This document shows positions 35,440-46,764 of a DNA stretch of 64,000 bases, in pieces; positions within the stretch are counted from its first letter, which is position 1; each line of letters opens with the position of its first letter. This DNA comes from Arthonia radiata. Taxonomy: Eukaryota > Ascomycota > Arthoniomycetes > Arthoniales > Arthoniaceae. Under the pieces are notes generated by a model. It saw nothing but the letters and a program-made list of their open reading frames with translations. It made no database searches and had not been told where the DNA came from. The DNA lies in the NCBI GenBank assembly GCA_002989075.1, contig PSQN01000016.1, positions 496,001 to 560,000 of the forward strand. The letters are read 5' to 3'. Made by a program: the position numbers and the translations under genes.

Positions 35440-38400
35440 CTAGGACTCACGTTTGATTGCTACGTCCTTGTTCTTCTCTTCGGCCTCTTCAGCAGCGTGC
35501 CGGGCTCGAATTTTGGTCGCCATCGCTAGGATCTTGCTGCCCTCGATACCAGAGCCGAACCAGTAGTTCTTGCCAATGTGGTTCCAGCACTTGAGCTCGA
35601 AGCCTTCACCCGCAGTCGACTTGCGGAGGTCGATGAATATGATGATGTATTCTATCCACTTTTGCATGGGTAGAGATGCCTTCTTCTTTTCGCTGGGATC
35701 GCTGGAGTTAAAAAGCCGAGAGAATTCGTCTTTGAGGGGCGGGAACTTGCAGATGATTGGCTGAAGCTCCTGGTCAATGCTAGCAGAAGAGTCTTTGCTT
35801 GGCGTCGCGTGGCTCGCACCATTCTTGATGTGCTCAGGACTTCCAGATGCTTTCAGAGCGGCGTGATTACGATCATATACTCCGTGGCTGGCAGCCTCCG
35901 AGACCCTGGCCTTGACGGGGCGCTCGCCATCGTGATCGCCAGAATCCATATGGTCAGACTTCCGCTTCGAGCCAACAGTGGGCCTCTCACCGTGTCCTGA
36001 AGTTTGCGGTCTAGGATGCTTGTGACCGTCGACTCTATCGACGAGGTCCTTGTGCGTTACCAACGGTGATCGAGGTCGCTCGCCGTTTGATAGGTGGTGC
36101 TTCAGAGCCTTGGAGTCCGCACGAGGCCGCGGCGATGCACTACCGGTGCCTGCACGCGCAGAAGATGAGTCGAAGCCATTGAGGTGAGGTCGCTCCGAAT
36201 CGCGGCCGCGCGGATGACTGCGATCGACAGATGGGCTGCCGGAGGCACGCTCGAATGGTGGTCCTTGCTTTTCATGCTCCTTCCGTACCTTGAGCTTCGA
36301 ATCGCGTTCCCGTCGCTTCTGTCGCTTGACGGTCTCTGGATCGCCCTCGACATCGCGCTTGTTGTTGCGGTGGTGGTTCAGAACGGCTTCGTGAGCATCT
36401 CTATCGGCGCCGTCGGTCTCGATATCGACCACAACATCCAGAAGGTAATCGGCACGGCGGACCAGGTGAGGTCCTGCCGGAGTTCGGCTCTTACCACCCT
36501 CCTCATCTCGCTTGCTCTTCTCGGCAACGTGAGCTTCGTCGAGGAAGAACTTGCCTTGCATGTTCAGGTCCGGATCAGCCATGATCTTCCGCCATTGTCC
36601 ATGACCATGTCGTGCCACACCAACAGCAAGCATTGCGTCTTCGCGTGGGCCCCACTCAGTGTCGAACTGACTATCCTTGATGGCTTGCGGGATCTTGAAC
36701 TTGGGGATGTCTGTGACCTTGTCAACGAATTGCTTGAGGGTGCGCAACATGTACGGTCGTCGTAGGATCGTCGAAGAGTTGATTCGACGGACACCACGAT
36801 GCTCGAACAAGACAGCCTTCTGATTCTTCTTTGATCCAACTTTCTCGCCAGCACCGGCTTTGGATTCGAGCTCTTTACTCTTGCTGTCTAGATTTGACTG
36901 AGCGATATCAAGCACTTCTTGGAGCGTGGCCTTGACGAGGTCAGGATTCTTCTTCTGCAGTCGAGCGAGCCGCATGAAGTCATCTGGGCGATCTTCGAAG
37001 TAGCCGATCGATTTAAAGGTGTCCATGACACGACGGAACTCAGAGTCGGTGAGTTCCTTGTTGGGATCGACGTCCTCGTCTGATTTGCTGTCATCATCGG
37101 AATCACTCTCGCCGTCAAGTGCCTCCTCGACGAGCTCGCCTGGCTTCTTCTTTGCGGATCGATCGCGCTTACCACCACTGCTAGCAGCCTTGGCCTTGGA
37201 TGCTCTGGATGCATTCTCTTCGTTGAGCTTGCGAGCCAACTCGGCGTCCTTCTTTTTGCGATCTTCCTGAGCTACGCGGTCGCGGTCAGCTTGTGGTATG
37301 ATCTGATCCCAGTCATCCTTGTCCATGGCGACATCTTCGTAGGCAAATTGGTTGAGAAACTCATCGTCATCCATCGCCTTGACGCCTTCCATCTGTTGTG
37401 TCTTGTGCTCTTCGGCGTGCTCAAGGACAGCATCGATGTCGAGATCTTCGAGCTTCTTCTGGTTGCTAGCCTGCTCGAACATTTTCTTGCCACGCTTTTG
37501 CAAGATGCGGCTAATGTCGTCAGCTCCTCTGGCTTCGTCCACGTTTCGACCCTCAGATTGCAGCTTCTTCTTGAGGTCGCTGGTTTCCTTTTGGCTCATG
37601 CCGTGCTGGATGGTGATATACTCGAGAAGAAGCTTGTTGCGAGCACGCTCCAGGATTTCCTCTTCGACTGTGTCTCGGGAGACAAACCGGTATATAGTGA
37701 CCGGCTTAGTCTGACCGATACGATGAGCCCGCGCCATCGCTTGCAAATCGGCTTGCGGGTTCCAGTCCGAGTCGAACAAGATGACGGTGTCGGCGGTGTA
37801 TAGGTTGATACCAAGCCCACCCGCTCTAGTGGACAGCAGGAAAGCAAAGTCCTCGCTGTCGGTAGCGTTGAAGTGACTCATGGCGTGATTACGAGCCGGG
37901 GTAGGAGTGCTGCCATCTAGACGCTGGAACTTGTGATCCCGAAGTTGCAAGTACTGGCCAATGAGGTTCAGCATGCTGACGAAGCCGCTGAATATGAGAA
38001 CACGGTGTCCATCCTTCTTCAACTTGGTCATAAGCTGGTCAAGTAGCATCATCTTGCCGCTGTTGACAATGAGCCCACGTAGCACATCCTCACGAGCAGT
38101 GTGTTCATCTAGATAGTGATCTTCGACGCCAGGAAACAAGTAGGGATGGATACTCGCCTTTTTGAGCTCGATCATCATGTTGCTGAGGCCAATCTTCGCA
38201 CCATTGCTGGCTTGGCTGAGAGCGTCGTAGTTGCGAGTCAGGATGTTCTTGTAGTACTGCAATTGCAAATCCGAAAGCTCAACACGAATGATCTTTTCAG
38301 TCTTCGACGGCAGGTCTCCGGCAACTTCTTCTTTCGTACGGCGCACGAGGTGTTTCCGAAGCTCGACTCGAAGCTCCTCAATTTGCCTGGCTTGCAGAGT

Positions 38401-40338
38401 AACATCGTCGGTCTTGAAGTTATATTTGAGATCGAGCCGCTCCTCAGGCTGCAAAAAGCTCAACAACGCAACAAGCTCGCCAAAGTCGTTTTGAAAAGGT
38501 GTGCCAGTGATGAGCAGTCGTGATGCGATGTCACATTGCTGTAAGTTCGTGTAGAGGTTGTTGGTCACACTCTTCAGACGGTGGGCTTCGTCGACAGCGA
38601 GGAACTGCCACTTGATTCGCTTCATCGTGTGCAGTCCTCTGCTGAACATTTCGTATGTCGTGAGGAGGACGTTAAATCGCAGCCGATTTGGGTTGGACCG
38701 ATCAGTGAACAGCTCCTTTTCCTCGATGATCTGGCGCGAATCTTCTGTACCAGTATAGGTGACCCAATTCAGGTCTGGTGACCAGTAGGTTAATGTGTCT
38801 TCCCATGCCGGAAGGACGCTCTTGGGAGCGACGACCAAGAAAGGGCCCGGAATCTCGCAGTGATTCTTGAACCAGCTCATGAAGGCCACAGTCTGGACCG
38901 TCTTGCCGAGACCCATTTCATCAGCGAGCATCGGGTTGATACCTCGCGACCAGGCCATGGCCATGCGTGAAAGACCCTTAACCTGGAAGTCACGCATGGT
39001 ACCATTCTTTATATATGAAGGCTGCGTCGTGTATGGAACTTTGAGCTGAGGTCGGTAATGTGACTTGATGGACTTGGAGACGACGTCAGGTCGAGCCTGA
39101 CGTTCTTTGAACCACCCAAGCTGATGTGCGGCGATGTCTTCTACGAACTTCGCGTCTTCCCAAGTGCATTCAACATAGTCAGTCTCAGTCCACTTGACGA
39201 AGTACTGAATGGCATCTCCTTCGTCAGTCTCGATCTCACGCTCAGCGATCACACGTTGAACGGTGTTATTGATGTCGAGCTTCTGCTTGTGGGCCTTTTG
39301 GTCTAGCTTCATAAGCTCTTTGTCCTCTGGGGAGGCTTCTGGGTCGTGAAGGATGCCCCACGGTATCTTGACATTCTTCTCGAAGTAATTGCTGAGTTTC
39401 TTCACGCCCGTGTAGTCTTTGAGATTCGCATGTGTCTCCCATGACGCGTGGTATCGAGCCTGCCCTTGCCACTTGATGCAGTACTCAAACTTTCCTATTG
39501 TGGGTTCTGAATCATCATCTTCCTTGATTCGACGGTGGAGCAGGACAAGGTCGATGACTGGTCGATCATCATAGTAATAGCCAGGGTGCTCGTCGCCAGC
39601 ATCGGACGCCATGAACTCGTCCGACAACCCATCATCGTCCACGTAATTGGTCACCTTCGACGCAGCATTGCGCGTGGAGGTCCGCTCTGCTGGTGCCGAG
39701 GGGGTGCCTGTGACACGCATACGGTTTCGCTGACGACGCTTCGCCTTGTCTTTCTTCGAGCCAAATTCATCCTCGAGGTCAGACTCGTCTGATAAAGATG
39801 ATTGTGGAGCGGGTGTGGACTTCTTCGACTGTCGAACCTGCTTGGCTTTGCGCCGAGCACCCGCTGGTCGAGTATCGATGTCGTCAGAGTCTTCTTCCGT
39901 TGTGTCTATTGTCTTGGATCGCTTCATCGAGGTCTTGGTTCTACCACTCCGACGAACACCGTACAATTCCGGATCCTGGTCAATGTAGTCGTCAATGTCC
40001 GAGCCCCGCTTCCTCTTTCTCAAGCCCGAGTCGTCCGACGATGAGCCTGCGGGCTCGAGTGATGGAGCTGGGTGTGTGGCGTGCGTGAGGGGGGCATCCT
40101 CATCTGGAGAACCCTCGGCGTCTTGTTCGCCATGGTTGTAATCGGTATCTTCTGGGTCGTGGACACTCGGAGAGGGCGAAGGGGAGCCCAGTTCAGAGGA
40201 TGAGTCCCGCAGTGGGGGCCGAGGAGCGGGTGACACGTCTGAGGTCTGGAGTGGTGGTTCTGCATGGCTTGTGGGAGCATTTGCGTCTTCAATGGTGTCG
40301 TAAGGAGTGTTTGAGTTAACGTCTGAGGGGGAGGACAT
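35440..40338 (-). CDS. CHD1: Chd1 chromatin remodeller
   Basis: This is an ATP-dependent nucleosome-spacing enzyme acting on transcribed chromatin. From the ATG at 40338 it is one uninterrupted exon of 4899 nt, 1632 residues. The first 250 residues are acidic and disordered. Tandem chromodomains span about 256-316 (YCIKWQGQARYHASWE) and 356-403 (YFVKWTETDYVECTWE). The SNF2 ATPase has DEMGLGKTVQT near 474, the DEAH-type box VDEAHRLKS near 583, and motif VI AMARAHRIGQTKPV near 865. A SANT/SLIDE-like DNA-binding part covers about 1200-1290, then a low-complexity linker, and the C-terminal CHCT/DUF4208 helical domain at about 1530-1620 (WIEYIIIFIDLRKS, CWNHIGKNYWFG). A strong splice acceptor just upstream implies a spliced leader; an alternative 7-nt first coding exon at 40785-40791 would add MASGPAI. 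Confidence 0.96.
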   Translation of the reverse strand: MSSPSDVNSNTPYDTIEDANAPTSHAEPPLQTSDVSPAPRPPLRDSSSELGSPSPSPSVHDPEDTDYNHGEQDAEGSPDEDAPLTHATHPAPSLEPAGSSSDDSGLRKRKRGSDIDDYIDQDPELYGVRRSGRTKTSMKRSKTIDTTEEDSDDIDTRPAGARRKAKQVRQSKKSTPAPQSSLSDESDLEDEFGSKKDKAKRRQRNRMRVTGTPSAPAERTSTRNAASKVTNYVDDDGLSDEFMASDAGDEHPGYYYDDRPVIDLVLLHRRIKEDDDSEPTIGKFEYCIKWQGQARYHASWETHANLKDYTGVKKLSNYFEKNVKIPWGILHDPEASPEDKELMKLDQKAHKQKLDINNTVQRVIAEREIETDEGDAIQYFVKWTETDYVECTWEDAKFVEDIAAHQLGWFKERQARPDVVSKSIKSHYRPQLKVPYTTQPSYIKNGTMRDFQVKGLSRMAMAWSRGINPMLADEMGLGKTVQTVAFMSWFKNHCEIPGPFLVVAPKSVLPAWEDTLTYWSPDLNWVTYTGTEDSRQIIEEKELFTDRSNPNRLRFNVLLTTYEMFSRGLHTMKRIKWQFLAVDEAHRLKSVTNNLYTNLQQCDIASRLLITGTPFQNDFGELVALLSFLQPEERLDLKYNFKTDDVTLQARQIEELRVELRKHLVRRTKEEVAGDLPSKTEKIIRVELSDLQLQYYKNILTRNYDALSQASNGAKIGLSNMMIELKKASIHPYLFPGVEDHYLDEHTAREDVLRGLIVNSGKMMLLDQLMTKLKKDGHRVLIFSGFVSMLNLIGQYLQLRDHKFQRLDGSTPTPARNHAMSHFNATDSEDFAFLLSTRAGGLGINLYTADTVILFDSDWNPQADLQAMARAHRIGQTKPVTIYRFVSRDTVEEEILERARNKLLLEYITIQHGMSQKETSDLKKKLQSEGRNVDEARGADDISRILQKRGKKMFEQASNQKKLEDLDIDAVLEHAEEHKTQQMEGVKAMDDDEFLNQFAYEDVAMDKDDWDQIIPQADRDRVAQEDRKKKDAELARKLNEENASRASKAKAASSGGKRDRSAKKKPGELVEEALDGESDSDDDSKSDEDVDPNKELTDSEFRRVMDTFKSIGYFEDRPDDFMRLARLQKKNPDLVKATLQEVLDIAQSNLDSKSKELESKAGAGEKVGSKKNQKAVLFEHRGVRRINSSTILRRPYMLRTLKQFVDKVTDIPKFKIPQAIKDSQFDTEWGPREDAMLAVGVARHGHGQWRKIMADPDLNMQGKFFLDEAHVAEKSKRDEEGGKSRTPAGPHLVRRADYLLDVVVDIETDGADRDAHEAVLNHHRNNKRDVEGDPETVKRQKRRERDSKLKVRKEHEKQGPPFERASGSPSVDRSHPRGRDSERPHLNGFDSSSARAGTGSASPRPRADSKALKHHLSNGERPRSPLVTHKDLVDRVDGHKHPRPQTSGHGERPTVGSKRKSDHMDSGDHDGERPVKARVSEAASHGVYDRNHAALKASGSPEHIKNGASHATPSKDSSASIDQELQPIICKFPPLKDEFSRLFNSSDPSEKKKASLPMQKWIEYIIIFIDLRKSTAGEGFELKCWNHIGKNYWFGSGIEGSKILAMATKIRARHAAEEAEEKNKDVAIKRES

Positions 40339-41282
40339 TATGGCTGGTCCGGCTGCGGAGAAGAAAATGTCAGCAAATTTTCTGACAAAGACAGCGTGTT
40401 TGTGGGCCACAAAGATGCGGTATTGGGTCGCCAAGCCTAGGCGACAGCAACGGAGCAGTCGAGAAGTGATTCCGAGCTCCTAAGCAGTGTCGAGATTGAG
40501 ATTTCGAGATGATCTGAGATGGCTATTGATGGACGACTGCGGCAGAGCGATGACAAGGCAGAAAATGCCGTTAACCACCACACAACGTCGTGATCATCAA
40601 TAGCGACCTCTATTACATCATTTCAACCCTCTTTAGAGCCGGCAATCTTATTTCCCGACTTCGTCAATGTGGTTGATATCTGAACAGCAGGGACAGCACG
40701 AGCCAGGTGTTTCTGGACGCACGCCAAATGGACACGCTGGCGGAACGGTGCCAACGTGAGAACAATAACAGATTTGTTACTCACAAGCCATAGCTGAGCC
40801 GGACAGCAAGTGAATGTATCAGTTAAGGGGAGTCCAGGGTTGTGGGTAGTAAGTGGGTGGGTTGTCGGAATGATCGCAGTTGCGGGACCGGTGGAGAGAG
40901 AGATTCAGTGAAGGTCAGAGCACACACTAGCGGCAGGGACCATCTGTTGCCTGATCAGGTGCGAGGTGACGGACGCTTGTCAGCCTTACTTGGTCTAGCG
41001 CGTACCGGACGAAAGACCATGTGTCACTGCCCAATTCGATGCCGCACAATCTCGCTGACCACGACCACACTCAAACAGCAAATTGCTTTGATTCTGTCTT
41101 CCTCCTAAACCCTTTGATTTTCGCAACTCGCACGCATCGCGCTGCTGGCAAGCGCTCAGACTTCGAGTCCGTTCCTTGCGGCTGCTGGTAATTATCTCGC
41201 CTCGCGCACAGTGCGACTGAGAACTCACCAACTTTTTTTGCCTTCGTGCCGTGTCCGATCCGAGCATTGACGAGCCTTAGCC
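40339..41282. promoter_or_regulatory. Divergent CHD1/ABCE1 promoter with a probable 5' intron of CHD1
   Basis: This 944-bp spacer serves two conserved genes. On the CHD1 side, a pyrimidine-rich tract and CAG acceptor end at 40353. A GTGAGT donor (minus strand) lies at 40784-40779. Together they would define a 432-nt first intron, long for this window. On the ABCE1 side no obvious element was seen. Confidence 0.45.
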
Positions 41283-43342
41283 ATGGCAGACAAGTTGACA
41301 CGGTCAGTTCCCCGCCTCAATATCCGTCGCGTTCAATCAGAACTAATAGTATAAAGCATCGCCATCGTCAACAGTGACAAAGTGAACACCCCACTACCCC
41401 ACGTTCAGATTCTTTGACTAACCTGACTTCTTCAAATTGTAGTGCAAGCCAAAGGTGGGCAGTCAGTCTCTGCTGAAGTCCCAGTGAAATGCATGCTAAC
41501 GAAAGTCCTAGAAATGCCGTCAAGAATGCAAGAAGTCTTGCCCCGTCGTCCGCACTGGCAAGTTGTGCATTGAGGTCTCTCCAGAATCGAGGATTGCCTT
41601 CATCTCCGAGCGACTATGTATTGGATGTGGCATTTGTCCAAAGAAATGCCCATTCAGTGCCATCAACATCATCAACCTTCCCACAAACCTCGAGACACAG
41701 GTCACACAGCGATACTCTGCCAACAGCTTCAAGCTCCACAGACTACCTACACCTCGACCGGGCCAGGTCCTCGGTCTTGTAGGCACCAATGGTATTGGAA
41801 AGAGTACGGCGCTCAAGATCCTCGGGGGCAAGCTGAAGCCCAATCTTGGGCGATTTGACAACCCACCTGATTGGGAGGAAATATTGAAGTATTACCGTGG
41901 TTCAGAGCTGCAGAGTACGTACGGTAAAGCTCAAAACAGGAGCTCACAGTGCTGACAGTGTCAATTCAGACTACTTCACCAAGCTGCTCGAGGACAATCT
42001 GAAGACAGTCACCAAGCCTCAATACGTCGATCAAATTCCCAAAGCCGTCAAAGGCACACAACGCTCCGTCCAAACTCTACTGTCGAGCAAAGCGACTAAC
42101 GACAATTACGACGAGATTGTGGACGCTATGGAGCTTCGACACGTTCTCGACCGTGACATTGACAACCTTTCCGGTGGTGAGCTGCAACGCTTCGCCATCG
42201 CCCGTGTTTGTGTCGAAAAAGCCGACGTGTACATGTTCGACGAGCCTTCTTCCTACCTCGATGTCAAACAACGCCTCAACGCCGCTCGCGCCATTCGAGG
42301 GCTAGTCAAGTCCAACAACTACGTTATCGTTGTGGAGCACGATCTGTCAGTCCTCGACTACCTCTCCGACTTCATCTGTCTGCTGTACGGTCGACCGGCA
42401 GTCTACGGTGTCGTCACTATGCCCCAGTCTGTCCGTGAAGGTATCAACATCTTTCTTGATGGCAACATCCCGACGGAGAACTTGCGTTTCCGCGAGGAGT
42501 CCTTGCAGTTCCGCATTGGTGACACGTCCGACGACTTCATGGTAGATAGGTCGCGTGGATTCAAGTACCCCAAGATGGAAAAGCGACTTGGGGAGTTCCA
42601 CCTCAAGGTCGACTCGGGCGAGTTCACGGACTCCGAGATCCTCGTGATGATGGGCGAGAACGGCACGGGCAAGACCACGTTCTGTCGCCTGCTTGCCGGC
42701 GCAGAGAAACCCGATGGCAACCAAAAAATCCCTGAGATGCACATATCTATGAAGCCGCAGAAGATCACACCCAAATTCCAGGGGACCGTGCGCCAGCTCT
42801 TCTTCAAGCGCATCAAGACCGCGTTCCTAAGCCCTCAGTTCCAAACGGACGTTTATAAGCCACTCAAGCTTGACGACTTCATTGACCAAGAGGTGCAGAA
42901 TCTCTCGGGTGGCGAGTTGCAGCGCGTTGCTATTGTGCTAGCGCTGGGCATGCCAGCAGACATCTACGTGATCGACGAGCCAAGCGCATACCTAGACTCC
43001 GAACAGCGTATCGTCGCCGCGCGTGTGATCAAGCGATTCATCATGCACTCCAAGAAGACCGCATTCGTCGTCGAGCACGACTTCATCATGGCCACCTATC
43101 TCGCGGATCGCGTCATCGTCTTTGGCGGCGACCCCGGTATTGACGCGCATGCGAACAAACCCGAATCTCTCATGTCTGGCTGCAATCGCTTCCTCGAGAA
43201 CCTGGAGGTCACCTTCCGCCGTGACCCGAACACGTTCAGACCACGCATCAACAAGAGTGACAGCCAGCAGGACCAGATCCAGAAGAGCTCGGGCAACTAC
43301 TTCTTCCTCGACGACGCAGGCAATCCGTCGAAGAGTTCTTGA
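41283..43342 (+). CDS. RLI1: ABCE1/Rli1 ribosome-recycling ATPase
   Basis: This is an essential soluble ABC protein that splits ribosomes after termination and is needed for 60S/40S export. Exons are 41283-41302, 41357-41381, 41443-41454, 41512-41914 and 41970-43342. They sum to 1833 nt, giving 610 residues (yeast Rli1 has 608). Exon 3 is a 12-nt microexon encoding CKPK. The N-terminal Fe-S domain holds eight cysteines: 16, 21, 25, 29, 38(region), then 55, 58, 61 and 65 in [14 protein letters not shown]1 has Walker A GTNGIGKS, signature LSGGELQR and Walker [17 protein letters not shown]2 has [16 protein letters not shown] and [13 protein letters not shown]. All ATPase motifs are intact. Introns cluster in the first 160 nt of coding sequence. 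It is divergent from CHD1. Confidence 0.97.
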
Positions 43343-43652
43343 AATTGCGGAGGGCGAGCATAAGAAGCGCTGAAATGGCAAAAACGATCATGAGAAGCAT
43401 CCCTATCAGCAGCAGCGCCAGCAGAAGCGCCGCGTCGAGAGCGGCGAGCCTGCCGTAGGCCCATCGAGGCGCCACGGTAATGGCCGCATGCCCGGTGAAG
43501 GCGGCGACGGGCTGACTGATGAGAACGGCGATGCTGACGAGGAAGAATGCGAAGAGGACATTCTCGGAGTATAGGCTCGGTGCAGTATTCCCGAGCTTGA
43601 TCATCGGAGGAAGACGCGTATGGTTGGGGCGCCGCTTCGAACCCAGCGTCAT
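43248..43652 (-). CDS. Putative small membrane protein overlapping the ABCE1 3' end
   Basis: I do not recognise this protein. It is an open frame of about 134 codons starting [12 protein letters not shown]. It contains two strong hydrophobic stretches, [20 protein letters not shown] and the longer [20 protein letters not shown] with AALDA before and ALLMLAL after, so it is a likely two- to three-helix membrane protein. Its last 95 nt overlap the ABCE1 coding sequence in antisense. The C-terminal tail there is Ser/Gly/Cys-rich and may be an artefact of the overlap; the true end could be earlier through an intron. Antisense to conserved DNA can create false frames, but both hydrophobic segments lie outside the overlap. 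Confidence 0.4.
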   Translation of the reverse strand: MTLGSKRRPNHTRLPPMIKLGNTAPSLYSENVLFAFFLVSIAVLISQPVAAFTGHAAITVAPRWAYGRLAALDAALLLALLLIGMLLMIVFAISALLMLALRNFKNSSTDCLRRRGRSSCPSSSGSGPAGCHSC

Positions 43653-44673
43653 CACCAGCCCTGTCGAACATCTTGATCTAGGCTATGCGAAGGTGCAGCT
43701 CGAGCACTTCGGCCAGGTTGACCGTGGGATTAATCATTTGGATTCGACTGCTCGAAGCTGCCGGACAGGGTTTTAAGACTGCAATCCGCGTGGTGTAGAT
43801 CATGGTCGAAGTCGTGAGCACATTAAGCTACCCGAGAGCAAGGATCTGCTCTAGAGCTCGGAGAAAGGGATGAGGAGCATGCGAGGCTATGAGAGTCGGC
43901 CAGGTTACGTCCAACCCAGTCATGTCTTCGCCACGTTTGAGCACTTGAAAGGCCCACAAGACATAGAGAGTGTGGAGCAGCCAGCGGGGTCGATGTACCT
44001 CGCAGACATTCTTTAGCTCCAAGAAATAACTCTATATGATGTGAGATGCGTCTGATAAGCGTTTATCAACCAAGTGATTTCCTCAAACAAGAAAATGATG
44101 TCGGTCGTAAAGTCACGGTCAACAGGGTACGCCGGGACAGCGTTTCGTCCCACCAACTTGCCCACATCGTTTTCAATGATTGTTAAGAATATTGAAGGCG
44201 AAGACACATCTATTTCCCTGCAAATCTACTTTAGTCTTACAAACCACCATCATCCCTCCTGGGTATCATGTGAGTTCTGCCGCTCTGGCGCCTCAATGCT
44301 GGTAGATGCTGATGTACATGTTGCTTTTGATGTCCGGGCGATTGTGGCCCTAGTCAACTTTCAATGAAACCCTTCGCTCTGGTGAGATATCTCAAACCAG
44401 ATACCACGGATGCGGCCTTGAACCGCTCCTTCATGAGAAGTTCAGTCAAGGTTTGAACTCCATCGGCCGCTCCTCACACTCCTGTTGAGCCATGTGCTCT
44501 GCCGCTAGACGCACCCAGTCCGACGCCGTCATTCTGTAGGTCGCCTCCGACGCAGCGGGCGCACTCGTCTCTCGCCTGAGCTCTCATTAGCCAATCCCGA
44601 TGATGCTACTCCCCTGCACAGCAAGCTCCACCGGCTTCCACAGCACGCCCCAACGATCAGAACATGGCAACAC
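43653..44673. other. Intergenic, unresolved short frames
   Basis: A plus-strand frame (44074-44367, 97 codons) and an antisense frame (44013-44207) overlap; neither has recognisable domains. No gene is called. Confidence 0.4.
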
Positions 44674-45978
44674 TTACTGCACACCCACACCCACGCCCCT
44701 TCCCCCACCGGCCCCCACGCCCCCTGCATTTTCAATTCCATTGTCGCTCAGGTTTATCAACAACTGCGCCAAACACCGCTTCGTCGCCAAATCATCCCTC
44801 AACACCGGACTAAACGTCGCATCCCTCAACGGCTCCGGTAAGCACTGCCTTAACGCCTCTCTTGCCCGCGCATTATCGCTCAATCTCAAAAAACACCGCA
44901 CCACGTGCTTCAGCAGCCGCACCGTTTGCTGGTCCACCAGCATCTGCACCATATTGCTGAGCACCGTGCCGACAGCATAGAAGCGCTCGTAGGTCTGGCA
45001 GATATAATTCAGGCCCATATCATCCAGTAAAATCTTCTGCACGATGAAAATGGCGACCGTCTTCGACAACTCCGAGCCCGTCTCCATGATGCGGAGGCAC
45101 AGCGGGATGATCTCAGTCGTCAAGAGGAAGTCGATGACATCGCTGGAGTCGTTTTTCACGAGCGCGCCGATGACGCCCAAGGAGGTGAGGCGGAGGTACT
45201 CGAACGGGCGGGATTTCGAGGTCGTGTTGAGGAAGGGGTAGAGGAAGAGGGGGATGTGCGCGGCGAGGAAGAGGGACCGCGTTTCGGGGTGGGAGGCCAC
45301 GCATTGGAGGAGGGCGAGCGCGTTGCAGATTCTGTTCGAGGCGGCTGCGGTGAGTTGGCTGGGGTTGAGGAGGGGGTAGACGGAGATGATCTCTTGGAGG
45401 AGGGAGGTCATGACGCCTGCGCGGTGTTAGTGTGGGTCTCGACGTGGTTTTGCATACGCACGAAGAGGAGGCTATTGCAGAACGGTGTAGGTAGGTGGTA
45501 GCCACATGCCGTACTGTGTGTGCGTGGAGGAGATGCGTGGAAGGTAAATAGAGGACCTGTGCGCACGCTTTCAGTAGAACCCACCGAAGGAATGCCATAG
45601 TATCAGCGCCAGCTGGGGGAATTGTTCGCGCTTTTTGCTGAGTTCTAGCAGCGCGCTCTCCCTACTTGTCGGATCCATGAGTTGGGCTATCCACTGCAGT
45701 ACTCTTCGCTCTTCTGCGCTCGGCATGCCTCCTCCTGCTCCGTTTTGTGCTGTTCCATTGCCTGCGGTGCTCCCATCGACAGCCGTGAAGCTCGTGTCGG
45801 CGGTGCTTCCCAGCATAGTACTGCCTGTTGATTGTGCAGTGCTGCTTGTGCTGGCGAGTCGGTTGAAAGGCGCGGCATGCGGGTTCGTGGCGGCCGAATG
45901 TTGTAGATGGTGGGGTAAATTGGAGGACCAGGTATCGGAGGAAGGGTATTGCTGCTGGTGGGAGAAGACGTGTTGCAT
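44674..45978 (-). CDS. CAF40: Caf40/Rcd1 (CNOT9) subunit of CCR4-NOT
   Basis: This is the armadillo-repeat subunit of the CCR4-NOT deadenylase complex, which binds mRNA-decay adaptors. Exons are 45978-45585 and 45416-44674; 1137 nt give 378 residues. The N-terminal 85 residues are Gln/Ser/Thr-rich and disordered. The conserved domain starts at about 86: [20 protein letters not shown], then [17 protein letters not shown] built across the intron, then [59 protein letters not shown] and [17 protein letters not shown]. The last 20 residues are Gly/Val repeats. The intron is 168 nt, about three times the local norm. The family assignment is secure. Confidence 0.95.
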
Positions 45979-46764
45979 TTCGTGGGAAGTGCCAGTCCCT
46001 GACTGGAAGATGTTGGCGTGAAGCTCGGCCGCTATCGGAGAGGATCTGGCTGTGGTCCACAGAGTCTTGTTTTAGGGGAGAAAGCCTCGGCCTGCGTGGG
46101 TAAACAGAAACGCTCGGTATTTTGGTGAGTGTCGTAAACGGCCAGCGTTGTTAGTGGAAGTATTAGGCAAAAGACTAGTAATTGAGGGTCACTCAAGAGA
46201 GGTTTGCAGCACTGGGTTTGACAGGGCTGGAGTGACACTAAACTCAGTCGGGGAGATACGGTACCTAAGCTTGGCGCGGCAAGGGTGGGGGCCACAAATG
46301 CATTATCTAATTGTTTATCTGGAATTTTTGACAGGGCGAAACATTGGAGGAACTTGACTGCCAAAGGCGTCACACTCGGGCTTATGTCAGAGTCTGACTC
46401 TCATGGAAGAAGTGGAATTATCCTGCGACCTTCTCGCCGTTTTGGAGCGCCCTAAGGTGGTGATGTGGAACGATTGGGAGAGAATGTCAAATAATCCGCC
46501 CCGTAAGAGCGGGTGAAGCGCCATCATGATAGATTTTCGTGCAGTATTGGCGGACGTCCAGCATGATGTGTAATCGCTTAGTCTCGTAGGGGCGCCAATA
46601 TAGTAACCTTTGCAAGTATGCTCCGGGTGCATCGCGTTGCTGATGGCAGGTCAAGTGATACAAGAATGGGTGACCATCCGCCAGCGGAGGACCCACTACA
46701 CATCTCTGCTGCCAAACTTTGAGCTTTTTCCGCTCGTGTTTCTCGCACCTCCGAATGACAGAAA
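45979..46764. other. Divergent CAF40/AKR spacer
   Basis: These 786 bp lie between two outward-facing genes. Short frames on both strands are unsupported. No clear regulatory element was identified. Confidence 0.45.

Noticed and set aside
40339-40434. N-terminal extension of the CHD1 frame beyond 40338
   Set aside because: It has no ATG and includes a strong splice acceptor tract, so it is most likely intron.
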